Of a DNA stretch of 64,000 nt, positions 10,647 through 18,136 are shown piece after piece. The first letter of the stretch is position 1; each line of letters starts with the position of its first letter. The DNA is from a virus. The DNA lies in the IMG/VR virus record IMGVR_UViG_3300023174_000045, positions 161,081 to 225,080 of that record, one strand, 5' to 3'. The position numbers were made by a program, and so were the translations under genes. The notes under the pieces are model-generated. The model worked only from the letters and a program-made list of their open reading frames with translations. It had not been told where the DNA came from and made no database searches.

Positions 10647-11875
10647 TTTAATGCTACAGGCTTACTGGAAAAAGTCTTGTAGTTTAGCACTGTGTAGTTG
10701 TCATACAGTGTCTTATCAACCCAAGGAGTTAGTCCACCGTTGGTAATGTCTCCTATAGACAGAGATGTTTCACCAATGCGATGCGCAACTTCATTCAGCA
10801 CCTCGCCTAACACAGTGCGAATATGAGGGTGCTGTTGTTCCAACACACGCAATACTGGCAGTTCAAACTGCATAAAAAATCCATAGTCCACTTGTTTGTC
10901 TGCTTGCCAGGCTCGCGAATCGAACCCTGGATACAAATGGCACCGCATGGTGTCTTGCACATATCTGCTGAACTTTAATTCAGCCCGATCATTTTCGCTG
11001 GTGGCTTGATTGTGTGCTCTTGCTATCACAGGATCTTGTTTACACAAATTAATCAATTCATACCATCCACGTATGGCCAGTTCAGGCAGGTCTGGTGTCC
11101 AATAAAACGGTTCCCAAATTACATTGTCTGGAAAGCCGTTGCTCCGAGTGCAGTAAGTGTAGTTACGTATCAGTCCTTCGGGGAAGAAGCCTTGATAGGT
11201 GTTGCCTGTTTGCATCACACAAGGTTTGTCCAAGCCCAACATCAGTGCGGCACGACGATTGCCTATGCGCCGTTGCAGTTGCGCATCGGTGGCCACACTG
11301 AGCCAACGTCCAAAGAACACACCTGGTTTGGGACGACTATCCTTGAACACTTGTTCTGCGTCTTTATACGACTCAGCTACACGATCCAACCACTCTATTT
11401 TGATTACACCTGTGCCTGGATGCTCATGTGCATAGCGTTCAGCATAGGGAACGGCATGATACTTGATTTCTCCGTACCAGTTATCTGGATTCAAATTGTT
11501 GAATGGTGTTGAATTTTCCAACTCCTGTGTGACGAACACAATGATGTCATCTATGCGCAGGCCTTGTGCTGAGAAACTTTCAATGATATTGCGACTATCC
11601 CAGCCGCCACTGAACATCACAGCCACATAGTCGTACTGTTCACGTATTTGTCTTGCTCTAGCATAGTAAAGTTCTTTCAAACTTTGATTGCGCCAGTGTC
11701 CTGCTGAATGTGCTTGAGCCCATACATCATCATAGTAATGCCAAGACACTGGTTGACCAGTGCGATGCCCTGCTTCCAGCGCATCTCGGTTTGAGTAAAA
11801 CCAACTGTCGCCCACAGTGTAATGGCCCAGTGGACTGTACAACACTTCACCCACTGAATCTGGAACGTATATCAT
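10634..11875 (-). CDS. PP-loop (asparagine synthetase-like) ATP-dependent ligase
   Basis: 413 residues. MFSGGWDSRN at about residues 87-96 is the PP-loop ATP-pyrophosphatase motif used to adenylate a carboxylate, as in the C-terminal domain of asparagine synthetases and beta-lactam synthetases. The N-terminal glutaminase domain is missing, so the amine donor differs or comes from a partner. Start at 11875 overlaps the previous stop as ATGA; an upstream GTG/ATG would overlap far more. Last gene of a three-gene operon. The substrate is unknown. Confidence 0.75.
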   Translation of the reverse strand: MIYVPDSVGEVLYSPLGHYTVGDSWFYSNRDALEAGHRTGQPVSWHYYDDVWAQAHSAGHWRNQSLKELYYARARQIREQYDYVAVMFSGGWDSRNIIESFSAQGLRIDDIIVFVTQELENSTPFNNLNPDNWYGEIKYHAVPYAERYAHEHPGTGVIKIEWLDRVAESYKDAEQVFKDSRPKPGVFFGRWLSVATDAQLQRRIGNRRAALMLGLDKPCVMQTGNTYQGFFPEGLIRNYTYCTRSNGFPDNVIWEPFYWTPDLPELAIRGWYELINLCKQDPVIARAHNQATSENDRAELKFSRYVQDTMRCHLYPGFDSRAWQADKQVDYGFFMQFELPVLRVLEQQHPHIRTVLGEVLNEVAHRIGETSLSIGDITNGGLTPWVDKTLYDNYTVLNYKTFSSKPVALNGQP

Positions 11876-12777
11876 GCTAGTAAGAACTCCCGAACACGAT
11901 CCAGTGCTGACTGATAACCATGTTCCCACAGTGCAAAGTGTGTGGCACCGGGTATGGTATACGTTTGCAACTCAGCCATAGCAAAATATTCACATGCGCG
12001 ATCAAACCAATCTTGCGGAACATCCACATCATGTTCGCCACGAGTAAACAAAATTGGCACCCCGGCCAATGCGTCCACATCAAAGCCATGATTGTCATGC
12101 AACAAGGGCCAGTTGATCCTGTCCAACCACCATGTTCTAGGTGCAGTCCACGAATCCAAGTTGTAAGAAGTATAGTCTTGTGTGAGTCTTTGCATTTCCT
12201 TGTACCAAGAATCCACACGCTGTGGCTTGCCTATTTCACGATCACTGATTTTATTGAGTTGTTGCTCTACCAGCATATCCAAACTGGTACTCCAGTAGCC
12301 CGATTCAGTAGCAGTACGTTGCCACAGTCGTATCATAGCAGGGTGTTGTTGGCACCAGGTGGTATCAAACACCGTAGGGCTCATTACCACAGCACGATTG
12401 ACCACGCCTTGTGCAGCCAGCACCAGTGGGACCATGGTGGTGTTGCAGAAGCCTAGTGCGGCAATGTTATTGTACCCAGGCAAGGTTTCAGTCACAGCCG
12501 CAATCTGTTCAGCAAAGTAAATTCTATTGTAGTCAGGGCGCGACACACCTGTGCTGTTGCCAAATCCCAAAGCATCTACCATGTACACATCCACACCTTG
12601 TTCAGCCAATTGTTCAGCATGTGTTGTACCTGTGCCTGGATCAAAATGCCAAAAGTTTCTGCCACTCATTGAACGGCCAGGTAAGATTATCACAGCACGT
12701 TGATTGTTGGGTGCAGTGACTCGGTGAACATAAATGTTCCCTGATTCAAACGGTACGTAATAGTGTGGAATAACCAT
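11872..12777 (-). CDS. alpha/beta hydrolase with Cys nucleophile
   Basis: 301 residues. Oxyanion region VIILPGRSMSG near 30, VYMVDALGFGNST near 65-76, nucleophile elbow ALGFCNTT (Cys111 instead of Ser), acid in RGEHDVDVP near 250 and His280 in PGATHFALWEH. A Cys nucleophile with GxCxx is reminiscent of PHA synthase-like acyltransferases, so acyl transfer is as likely as hydrolysis. Overlaps the aminotransferase gene by 32 bases. Confidence 0.75.
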   Translation of the reverse strand: MVIPHYYVPFESGNIYVHRVTAPNNQRAVIILPGRSMSGRNFWHFDPGTGTTHAEQLAEQGVDVYMVDALGFGNSTGVSRPDYNRIYFAEQIAAVTETLPGYNNIAALGFCNTTMVPLVLAAQGVVNRAVVMSPTVFDTTWCQQHPAMIRLWQRTATESGYWSTSLDMLVEQQLNKISDREIGKPQRVDSWYKEMQRLTQDYTSYNLDSWTAPRTWWLDRINWPLLHDNHGFDVDALAGVPILFTRGEHDVDVPQDWFDRACEYFAMAELQTYTIPGATHFALWEHGYQSALDRVREFLLA

Positions 12778-13615
12778 CCAGTGTCCAGGCTTTTTGTATG
12801 AGTTTTTTCAGTGTGTACTGTTCAGGTGACACTGAAAACTTTTGAGATTCAAATTCAGTAACAGGCACAATGTCTCCAGCTGTGCTGGTAACAAACATGT
12901 CAGTGGCAGCTTCTAGCATGCCCGCATCAATGTCTGAATATTTATAGTTGATACCATGAGCATCACACAACTGTTGCACAAGATGCATGGTAATTCCGCC
13001 CAGTACGTTTTGTCGTGGTATGTGTATGACTGAATCAATGACCACAGCCACATTAAATCCAGGTCCTTCAGTCAAATGCCCATTGTGATCCAACAGCACT
13101 GCACTGTCATATCCACGGTCTTGGGCCTGCCATTGGCTTTGTGTTAGATCTTGCCAGGCCCAGTTTTTGTAACTCTGATTGATAGATGTTGAAGGAACTC
13201 GTTGAGTTGTGCTCAAGCACAGTCTAGCAGAGTTGGCCACATTGAATCCGTAATAGGGTTTGACATAGGCCATGACTTGTGTGTTGCAACGGGTTAAGTC
13301 TCTAGGGTTACCTGAATCAGGAATACCTCTTGTGACCACAAACCAAACAAACGCTGATTCTAATTTGCTACGGTTGTATAACTCTGCCACCACGGTTTTT
13401 AATTCTTCACTGGTGTACAGCAAAGGCAATCGCCAACCACGACAACTGTTCTCTAATCTGTTGATATGTTGATTGAGTTGTAATGCTCGGCCATGTTTGA
13501 CTGCCAACACGTCATAGGTGGCATCTGAGTGTACCACACCCAGATCCATGATGCTCAAGGAGAGATCGGCAAGATTGCAATAGGTTCCATTGCGCCAGGC
13601 AGGAAAGTTGTTCAT
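12746..13615 (-). CDS. PLP-dependent class IV (branched-chain/D-amino-acid type) aminotransferase
   Basis: 289 residues with the fold-type IV layout: R/G-rich N-terminal, FVVTRGIPDSGNPR near 92-105, catalytic Lys150 in INQSYKNWAW, LLDHNGHLTEGPGFNVAVV near 174-192 with Glu183, and VLGGITM and TSTAGDIVPV phosphate-binding loops. Family members are branched-chain and D-amino-acid aminotransferases and aminodeoxychorismate lyase; which one cannot be told. First gene of the operon, transcribed leaderless from 13621-13649. Confidence 0.85.
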   Translation of the reverse strand: MNNFPAWRNGTYCNLADLSLSIMDLGVVHSDATYDVLAVKHGRALQLNQHINRLENSCRGWRLPLLYTSEELKTVVAELYNRSKLESAFVWFVVTRGIPDSGNPRDLTRCNTQVMAYVKPYYGFNVANSARLCLSTTQRVPSTSINQSYKNWAWQDLTQSQWQAQDRGYDSAVLLDHNGHLTEGPGFNVAVVIDSVIHIPRQNVLGGITMHLVQQLCDAHGINYKYSDIDAGMLEAATDMFVTSTAGDIVPVTEFESQKFSVSPEQYTLKKLIQKAWTLDGYSTLLRTV

Positions 13616-13620
13616 GATAT

Positions 13621-13649
13621 ATTATATAATAAATTTTGGTAAAACGCAA
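13621..13649 (-). promoter_or_regulatory. sigma-70 promoter for the aminotransferase operon, leaderless
   Basis: On the minus strand TTGCGT (13649-13644), 17 bases, TATAAT (13626-13621), five bases, then the ATG at 13615. Confidence 0.65.
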
Positions 13650-13715
13650 TAGAAAATGCCAAACATCAACATTAAAAAATACAATGGCAAAAACCGTAGA
13701 TCTCCACTATAGACA

Positions 13716-13726
13716 TGCTATATACT
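13716..13726 (+). promoter_or_regulatory. extended -10 promoter for ahpC
   Basis: TGCTATATACT (13716-13726) is an extended -10 element; no good -35 box is present at 17 bases. Confidence 0.45.
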
Positions 13727-13732
13727 AGTGTT

Positions 13733-13753
13733 AATACTAATAGACTTAGTATT
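13733..13753 (+). promoter_or_regulatory. inverted repeat in the ahpC leader
   Basis: AATACTAA-TAGAC-TTAGTATT, a perfect 8-bp dyad just downstream of the predicted start of transcription. Its AATACT/AGTATT half-sites resemble those of the 18-bp element at 17534. Could be an operator or an RNA hairpin ahead of the ribosome-binding site. Confidence 0.45.
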
Positions 13754-13778
13754 TCATTCATTAACACAAGGAGATAAA

Positions 13779-14312
13779 ATGAAAACAGTTGGCGATAAAA
13801 TTGAAAAGTTTGCAGTGACCGGAATCAACCCTGGTAAAGATGATTTCTTTACTATCACAGATGAGAGTTTTGCCGGCAAGTGGAAAGTGATTGCTTTCTA
13901 TCCCAAAGACTTTACATTTGTTTGCCCCACAGAGATTGTGGCCTATGACAAGTTGAACTCGGACTTTGCTGACCGTGATGCTGTATTGCTTACAGGTAGC
14001 ACAGACAATGAGTTCTGCAAACTAGCATGGCAACGTAGTCATGAAGACTTGAGCAAGATCACCCACATTCAGTTTGCTGACACACAGCGTGGTGAACTCA
14101 GTTTGGTTGAACAACTGGGTGTGTTCTTTGCACCAGCAGGTGCGGCACTTCGTGCTACATTCATTGTGGACCCAGACAATGTGATCCAACACGTGACTGT
14201 GAACAACTTGAATGTTGGTCGTAGCCCAGAAGAATCTTTGCGTATTTTGGACGCATTGCAAACTGGCGAACTGTGTGCTTGTAACCGTACTGTGGGCGGG
14301 GAGACACTGTAA
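13779..14312 (+). CDS. ahpC: peroxiredoxin AhpC
   Basis: 177 residues. Peroxidatic Cys49 in FTFVCPTE and C-terminal resolving cysteines in ELCACNRT (166, 168) identify a typical 2-Cys peroxiredoxin that reduces H2O2, alkyl hydroperoxides and peroxynitrite in the cytoplasm. The C-terminal ELCACN...GGETL ending is of the type found in AhpC proteins that work with AhpD rather than AhpF, which fits the next gene. ATG chosen for the AAGGAGATAAA site before it. Overlaps ahpD by one base (TAATG). Confidence 0.93.
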   Translation: MKTVGDKIEKFAVTGINPGKDDFFTITDESFAGKWKVIAFYPKDFTFVCPTEIVAYDKLNSDFADRDAVLLTGSTDNEFCKLAWQRSHEDLSKITHIQFADTQRGELSLVEQLGVFFAPAGAALRATFIVDPDNVIQHVTVNNLNVGRSPEESLRILDALQTGELCACNRTVGGETL

Positions 14313-14818
14313 TGGCATTCATTGACTCCGTAAAGGAAGCGTTGCCAGACTACGCCAAGGACACCAAGTTAAATCTTGACGCTGTTCTTTTGCGTAGTAC
14401 TTTGGATGCAGATGTGGCCATGGGTTGTGCTGTGGCCGCACTGGCTGCAACTGGTAACGGTAAAATCCTATCAGTAATTTTAGCAGATGCTCCAGTACAT
14501 GCAGAGTCAGCAATGACAGCGGCTAGTATCATGGCACAGAACAATGTATGGTATCCATATGTTGAAATGGCAGATGATCCTGCATTAAAAGGTTTACCGG
14601 CAGGATTGCGCATGAATGCTATTGCGTCACATGGTGGAACTACCAAATCAAACTTTGAGGCGTTTAGCCTTGCTGCCAGCATTGTGGGCAAGTGTCACTT
14701 CTGTGTGAAAGCACACTACGAAACGCTCAAGCAAGAAGGTTACACAGTTGAACAGCTTCGTGACATTGGAAGAATTGCAGCCGTAATGAATTCGGTTGCC
14801 AAAGTTTTAAACGCTTGA
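14312..14818 (+). CDS. ahpD: AhpD-type alkylhydroperoxidase / AhpC reductant
   Basis: 168 residues. The CxxC...H motif KCHFCVKAHYE (Cys128, Cys131, His135) at the expected position and length match mycobacterial AhpD, a thiol-disulfide adaptor that recycles AhpC using lipoamide/dihydrolipoamide dehydrogenase. Forms a two-gene operon with ahpC and is closed by a terminator. Unusual phage cargo; likely protects the infected cell from peroxide. Confidence 0.9.
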   Translation: MAFIDSVKEALPDYAKDTKLNLDAVLLRSTLDADVAMGCAVAALAATGNGKILSVILADAPVHAESAMTAASIMAQNNVWYPYVEMADDPALKGLPAGLRMNAIASHGGTTKSNFEAFSLAASIVGKCHFCVKAHYETLKQEGYTVEQLRDIGRIAAVMNSVAKVLNA

Positions 14819-14820
14819 TC

Positions 14821-14845
14821 AAAAGGGTCCAATGGGCCCTTTTTC
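14821..14845 (+). terminator. intrinsic terminator after ahpD
   Basis: AAAAGGGTCC-AAT-GGGCCCTTTT followed by T; stem of ten pairs. Confidence 0.8.
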
Positions 14846-14846
14846 A

Positions 14847-14875
14847 TTGACACACAATGGATTCTTTGTTATACT
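14847..14875 (+). promoter_or_regulatory. sigma-70 promoter
   Basis: TTGACA (14847-14852), 17 bases, TATACT (14870-14875), directly after the ahpCD terminator; drives the omega/DUF2452 operon. Confidence 0.7.
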
Positions 14876-14900
14876 GTATGCCAAGGATGTAAATAACAGT

Positions 14901-15083
14901 ATGACTGAACAAACTGAACCTAAAAAATTTACCGATACGTTGAAAGACGCATTAGCCAAAAAACACGCGGCTGCTCATCCTGATGCCAAAACCAAAACAG
15001 GCAAAAGTGGCAAAACCAAAAAATCTGGCACTCCTGTGGTAGCAGGGAGACCTGTGCAACGAGCAGTGGGACGTGGTGGATGA
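14901..15083 (+). CDS. lysine-rich small basic protein, 60 aa
   Basis: Start ATG at 14901. Acidic N-terminus, then a KTKTGKSGKTKKSG run and an RPVQRAVGRGG tail; probably disordered and nucleic-acid binding by charge (inference). The last four bases overlap the next gene (ATGA). No named family. Confidence 0.6.
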   Translation: MTEQTEPKKFTDTLKDALAKKHAAAHPDAKTKTGKSGKTKKSGTPVVAGRPVQRAVGRGG

Positions 15084-15376
15084 GCAACGAATTAGCCCGA
15101 TTTGTCAACAGCCGACGGCGACACAAAACTGATGTGGCTGTGGCCAGGCAAGTCAAGATTGCTCGAGCACACAATAGTACTTCAGATGTTAAGCAACCAC
15201 ATCGACTTGCAAAACGTCATGCCATGGACTGTGGTAACCCGCAATGTTACTTGTGTGGCAACCCACGCAAGACACACAAAGACAAACTGACACAACAAGA
15301 AAAACGCTTGTTCCAAGACTTGGAACAACAAACAGATCGACATTCAAACGGATTATCAACCAAGGAAGAACCATGA
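15080..15376 (+). CDS. small zinc-ribbon-like phage protein
   Basis: 98 residues. Basic N-terminal half and a conserved HAMDCGNPQCYLCGNPRKTH block near 58-77, with three Cys and two His that could bind one zinc. I recall the same CGNP..C.NPRK block in many T4-like phage genomes; no function known. Overlaps both neighbours by four bases. Confidence 0.7.
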   Translation: MSNELARFVNSRRRHKTDVAVARQVKIARAHNSTSDVKQPHRLAKRHAMDCGNPQCYLCGNPRKTHKDKLTQQEKRLFQDLEQQTDRHSNGLSTKEEP

Positions 15377-15639
15377 AGCACCCAGCAGACAGAACAGCCG
15401 GCCTCAACTCAGAACTAGCAGTGGAGATGATTGGCAACAGATACAATTTGATCCTAGCTGGCGCCCGCCGCATGAGAGAACTCAGTCGTGGTGACTTGCC
15501 TAAAATCACACTTAAATTTCCACACAGTGCAGGCGTCACAGCCATGCTGGAAATTGAAGCTGGCAAGATTGGCAAGGATTATATCTATCGTGAAACAGAA
15601 GTTCAACCACGACGCCGCAACAAGCAACAACCCTTGTAA
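15373..15639 (+). CDS. RNA polymerase omega (RpoZ)-like protein
   Basis: 88 residues. The segment at about 18-41, EMIGNRYNLILAGARRMRELSRG, matches the omega signature (NRF.LV..AA.RARQL..G) that packs on the beta' subunit of bacterial RNA polymerase. The rest is beta-like with a basic tail. A phage omega could replace or modify the host subunit and so redirect transcription, which is inference. Start ATG overlaps the previous stop (ATGA), ribosome-binding site AAGGAAG. Confidence 0.65.
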   Translation: MKHPADRTAGLNSELAVEMIGNRYNLILAGARRMRELSRGDLPKITLKFPHSAGVTAMLEIEAGKIGKDYIYRETEVQPRRRNKQQPL

Positions 15640-15641
15640 CA

Positions 15642-16106
15642 GTGGATGAAAAGAACAGCGCCCGGGGACGTGACAGTTTTGATTCGGAAACTGGCAACAC
15701 CTTGGTGCATTTTTTTAACCGCAATGTCATGCCATATCCCACTGAAGCTGGTGGGCACAAATTTGACCTTGTACCGGTTCAAAATCAAAAAGACCTCATG
15801 GTCAATGCGGCACGTATGCATGCTCAACAAGAGTATGATCGCATTATGGAACTGGTGGCAGTGTTGCAACGCCAAGCTGAGGACATACAACACCGTTTGA
15901 ACATAACCGATCAGGTTCGTGAGGCAAAATACGAATTCCAAACTTACCATGGACAGATCTACTGGTTGGTTGAAGACCATCGACACAACTGCAAACGGCT
16001 AGTTCACACTGGACCTGCAGACTGGAACACTGGCCGACCTGAGGGATACGAATACATTTGCCAGGTGCAATGGCTAGGCGACTACACATGGAAAAAAGTA
16101 GAGTAA
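15642..16106 (+). CDS. DUF2452 family protein
   Basis: 154 residues, GTG start two bases after the preceding stop. The YPTEAGGHKFDLVPV block near 30-45, a central helix with MHAQQEYDRIMELVAVLQRQAEDIQ likely coiled coil, and the IYWLVEDHRHNCKRLVHTGP beta part match the DUF2452 family, found in bacteria and phages. Function unknown. Confidence 0.75.
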   Translation: MDEKNSARGRDSFDSETGNTLVHFFNRNVMPYPTEAGGHKFDLVPVQNQKDLMVNAARMHAQQEYDRIMELVAVLQRQAEDIQHRLNITDQVREAKYEFQTYHGQIYWLVEDHRHNCKRLVHTGPADWNTGRPEGYEYICQVQWLGDYTWKKVE

Positions 16107-16113
16107 ATAATTT

Positions 16114-16677
16114 ATGTTTTATAAATTTGTTGACCTACCAAATTTGTCACAGATTCAGTCTGACGTTTTGAATTTTGTAAATTCCGCAGAATATGCTTTG
16201 GAAGAAAATGAAGCTCATAGCATTAGATTTGCTCATACTTGGCAGCATGTTCAAAGTGTGGTTGATGCAGTTGAAACTATTTGTTCTTGGCAACATGTAA
16301 AATACATTGCATTTGCCACCACTCAAGCAAGAACATTTGGTACAACACCGCATAGAGATTCTGTCACAGATGATACAGAATATCCTTGGGCACTGAATAT
16401 TCCCATAGCAAATTGGAATCAGACCTATGTGAATTTTTACAGCGCTCAGAATACAACTGGCGCCACAGTGACATTTGGTCGTGATCAATATCAATATCCA
16501 GCAACACTGTTTGATCCTTCCCAAGTAAAACTTGAAGAAACAGTTTGTCTTGACCGGCCAGCATTTTTTAACACCAGAGAAATACATTCACCTGTTAACT
16601 ATACATCAAAAGCCAGACACATAATCAGTGTGAGATTTCACGTTGATTTGCGAAAATACAATTTGGGATTGGTGTAG
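16114..16677 (+). CDS. 2OG-Fe(II) oxygenase-like protein
   Basis: 187 residues. HRD (H-x-D) near 75, the WALNIPIANWNQTYVNFYS strand pair, REIHSPVN near 155 and an RHIISVRF arginine strand follow the iron/2-oxoglutarate oxygenase order. Paralogue of 163-780 and 28425-28952. Its TAG stop lies in the 18-bp element that precedes the next promoter. Substrate unknown. Confidence 0.7.
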   Translation: MFYKFVDLPNLSQIQSDVLNFVNSAEYALEENEAHSIRFAHTWQHVQSVVDAVETICSWQHVKYIAFATTQARTFGTTPHRDSVTDDTEYPWALNIPIANWNQTYVNFYSAQNTTGATVTFGRDQYQYPATLFDPSQVKLEETVCLDRPAFFNTREIHSPVNYTSKARHIISVRFHVDLRKYNLGLV

Positions 16678-16691
16678 TACTTTGGTAGTAC
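16674..16691 (+). promoter_or_regulatory. 18-bp operator-like element, copy 1
   Basis: GTAGTAC-TTTG-GTAGTAC, directly abutting the -35 box at 16692. One of four elements with consensus GTANTAC-N4-GTANTAC (others 17534, 17873, 21351). Confidence 0.6.
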
Positions 16692-16720
16692 TTGACCAAT
16701 AATTGCCAAACTGTTATAAT
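16692..16720 (+). promoter_or_regulatory. sigma-70 promoter, leaderless start
   Basis: TTGACC (16692-16697), 17 bases, TATAAT (16715-16720); identical over 29 bases to the promoter at 18133. ATG at 16727 equals the predicted start of transcription. Confidence 0.75.
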
Positions 16721-16726
16721 TTGAGA

Positions 16727-16960
16727 ATGTATAAAATAATAAGCAAAAATGGGTTACCACTGAATTCGTGTCCAACACTGGACGAAGCCATGGCATTTGC
16801 CAAAATTGTAGGTGCATTTGTGACTATACGTGGGCCAGGATTTGAAGTATGCGGGCGCTTTGGCGTTGATGCAGTGCAGGATGGGCTTTGCCCAGATGGT
16901 GTTGCATATGACTGGAACAAAGCAAGTCGCATTGGACGAGTAAAACGAGAACGAACATAA
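16727..16960 (+). CDS. hypothetical protein, 77 aa
   Basis: Leaderless ATG. Sequence MYKIISKNGLPLNSCPTLDEAMAF... with a basic C-terminus; small alpha/beta appearance. No family recognised. Followed after ten bases by the phosphoesterase gene, which has its own AAGGAG site. Confidence 0.7.
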   Translation: MYKIISKNGLPLNSCPTLDEAMAFAKIVGAFVTIRGPGFEVCGRFGVDAVQDGLCPDGVAYDWNKASRIGRVKRERT

Positions 16961-16970
16961 GGAGCATGAC

Positions 16971-17537
16971 ATGCCAGCAGTATTTTTAGTCAGTGACACA
17001 CACTTTGGTCACGCTGGTGTGTGCCGCTTCACTCACCCTGATGACGCCACTGTGAAGTTGCGTCCCTGGGACAACCCTGACGACATGGATGAAGAAATGA
17101 TCCGTCGCTGGAACGATCGTGTGCGTCCCTCAGACAAGGTGTATCACTTGGGCGATGTAGTAATCAACCGCAAGGCATTGAGCACCTTGGCCAGGTTGAA
17201 CGGGGACAAAGTATTGATCCGTGGCAATCATGACATTTTCCGTGATGACGAATACAGACAGTACTTTCGTGAGTTGCGAGCATACCATGTCATGAACGGA
17301 ATGATATTGAGTCATATCCCAATTCACTCAGAATCGTTGGGTCGATTTGGCACCAACATTCACGGACACTTGCACGCCAGTCGTGTAAAGATCAACGGTG
17401 AAGTTGACGTACGGTATCATTGTGTGTGCGTGGAGCAGACTGACTTTGCACCTATCTTGTTGGATGATGTGTACAAACGCATTGAGGCAGAAGGTGGTAG
17501 CATTGGCTTCCGCAATGGCAACGGTCCCGCAATGTAA
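16971..17537 (+). CDS. calcineurin-like metallophosphoesterase
   Basis: 188 residues with all metal motifs in order: SDTHFGH (8-14), HLGDVV near 60, RGNHD near 84, SHIP near 110 and HGHLH near 126. These coordinate two metals and hydrolyse phosphomono- or diesters. Similar small phosphoesterases occur in bacteria and phages; the substrate here is unknown. Its TAA is part of the 18-bp element at 17534. Confidence 0.88.
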   Translation: MPAVFLVSDTHFGHAGVCRFTHPDDATVKLRPWDNPDDMDEEMIRRWNDRVRPSDKVYHLGDVVINRKALSTLARLNGDKVLIRGNHDIFRDDEYRQYFRELRAYHVMNGMILSHIPIHSESLGRFGTNIHGHLHASRVKINGEVDVRYHCVCVEQTDFAPILLDDVYKRIEAEGGSIGFRNGNGPAM

Positions 17538-17551
17538 TACTTGAGTATTAC
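17534..17551 (+). promoter_or_regulatory. 18-bp operator-like element, copy 2
   Basis: GTAATACTTGAGTATTAC, perfect arms of eight. Unlike the other copies it is followed by a terminator and the promoter lies 32 bases further on. Confidence 0.6.
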
Positions 17552-17556
17552 TTTTT

Positions 17557-17583
17557 AAAACCCTGCCCTGTGCAGGGTTTTTC
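17557..17583 (+). terminator. intrinsic terminator
   Basis: AAAACCCTGC (17557-17566) pairs with GCAGGGTTTT (17572-17581), T-rich tail. The next promoter begins at once. Confidence 0.85.
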
Positions 17584-17612
17584 TTGACCAATAATTGCCA
17601 AAATGCTATAAT
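17584..17612 (+). promoter_or_regulatory. sigma-70 promoter
   Basis: TTGACC (17584-17589), 17 bases, TATAAT (17607-17612). Confidence 0.75.
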
Positions 17613-17643
17613 ATGGACATATTGTAACAACAAGGAGCCAGCA

Positions 17644-17871
17644 ATGAAATCGATCAAAGAACAGTTTCCCGGCATCATGGTCCTGGACACAGAGCCTGTC
17701 ATGGTTGAGAATTTTTTCAGCGGTGAGACTTGTGTGCTCTCCCCTGATGAGGTTGCAGTGTACGATTACCTCAAAGGCTGTGAGCTTGTGGGTGACTACA
17801 AAATGCTACAAAAAGCCCTGGACTGGTTCCGTGAGCACAATGCAGAAGCATACATGACCCTGCTGGACTAA
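17644..17871 (+). CDS. hypothetical protein, 75 aa
   Basis: ATG after AAGGAGCCAGCA. Acidic, helical (DEVAVYDYLKGCELVGDYKMLQ). Expressed from its own promoter as a single gene between operator-like elements. No family recognised. Confidence 0.7.
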   Translation: MKSIKEQFPGIMVLDTEPVMVENFFSGETCVLSPDEVAVYDYLKGCELVGDYKMLQKALDWFREHNAEAYMTLLD

Positions 17872-17872
17872 T

Positions 17873-17890
17873 GTAATACTTAGGTAGTAC
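17873..17890 (+). promoter_or_regulatory. 18-bp operator-like element, copy 3
   Basis: GTAATAC-TTAG-GTAGTAC, directly abutting the -35 box at 17891. Confidence 0.6.
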
Positions 17891-17919
17891 TTGACCAGAA
17901 ATTCCCAATTTGCTATAAT
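17891..17919 (+). promoter_or_regulatory. sigma-70 promoter
   Basis: TTGACC (17891-17896), 17 bases, TATAAT (17914-17919). Confidence 0.75.
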
Positions 17920-17950
17920 ATAGGCATAGTTTAACAAAAAGGAGCCGGTA

Positions 17951-18136
17951 ATGAAGATCACAATTTCTGTTCCAAAATCTGCTGTCAAAGCAGTCAAAGA
18001 GTATGCCAAAGAGATCAATGGCAAGGCTCCCTCCAAAGAAGAACTGGCCAAGTTCTTTGCCCAGGACATCCAGGGCTTGTACGGCGACACTTTTGACGAA
18101 GGTATTGAAGACGCTGTTGAATGCTATTTCGGTTGA
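17951..18136 (+). CDS. hypothetical protein, 61 aa
   Basis: ATG after AAGGAGCCGGTA. Begins MKITISVPKSAVKAVKEYAK, a short beta strand followed by a helix as in ribbon-helix-helix proteins, then an acidic tail. A DNA-binding role is possible but not shown. The stop overlaps the next promoter. Confidence 0.65.
   Translation: MKITISVPKSAVKAVKEYAKEINGKAPSKEELAKFFAQDIQGLYGDTFDEGIEDAVECYFG

Noticed and set aside
14901-15083. Histone H1-like DNA-binding protein
   Set aside because: Lysine-rich tail is suggestive, but it lacks the repeated AKKAAA pattern and has an acidic N-terminus; left as basic protein.
12-16677. Genome-wide reassignment of TAG because of the CUA tRNA-like sequence
   Set aside because: Several genes with recognised or well-supported frames end in TAG (7393, 9746, 16677) and none examined needs TAG read-through.
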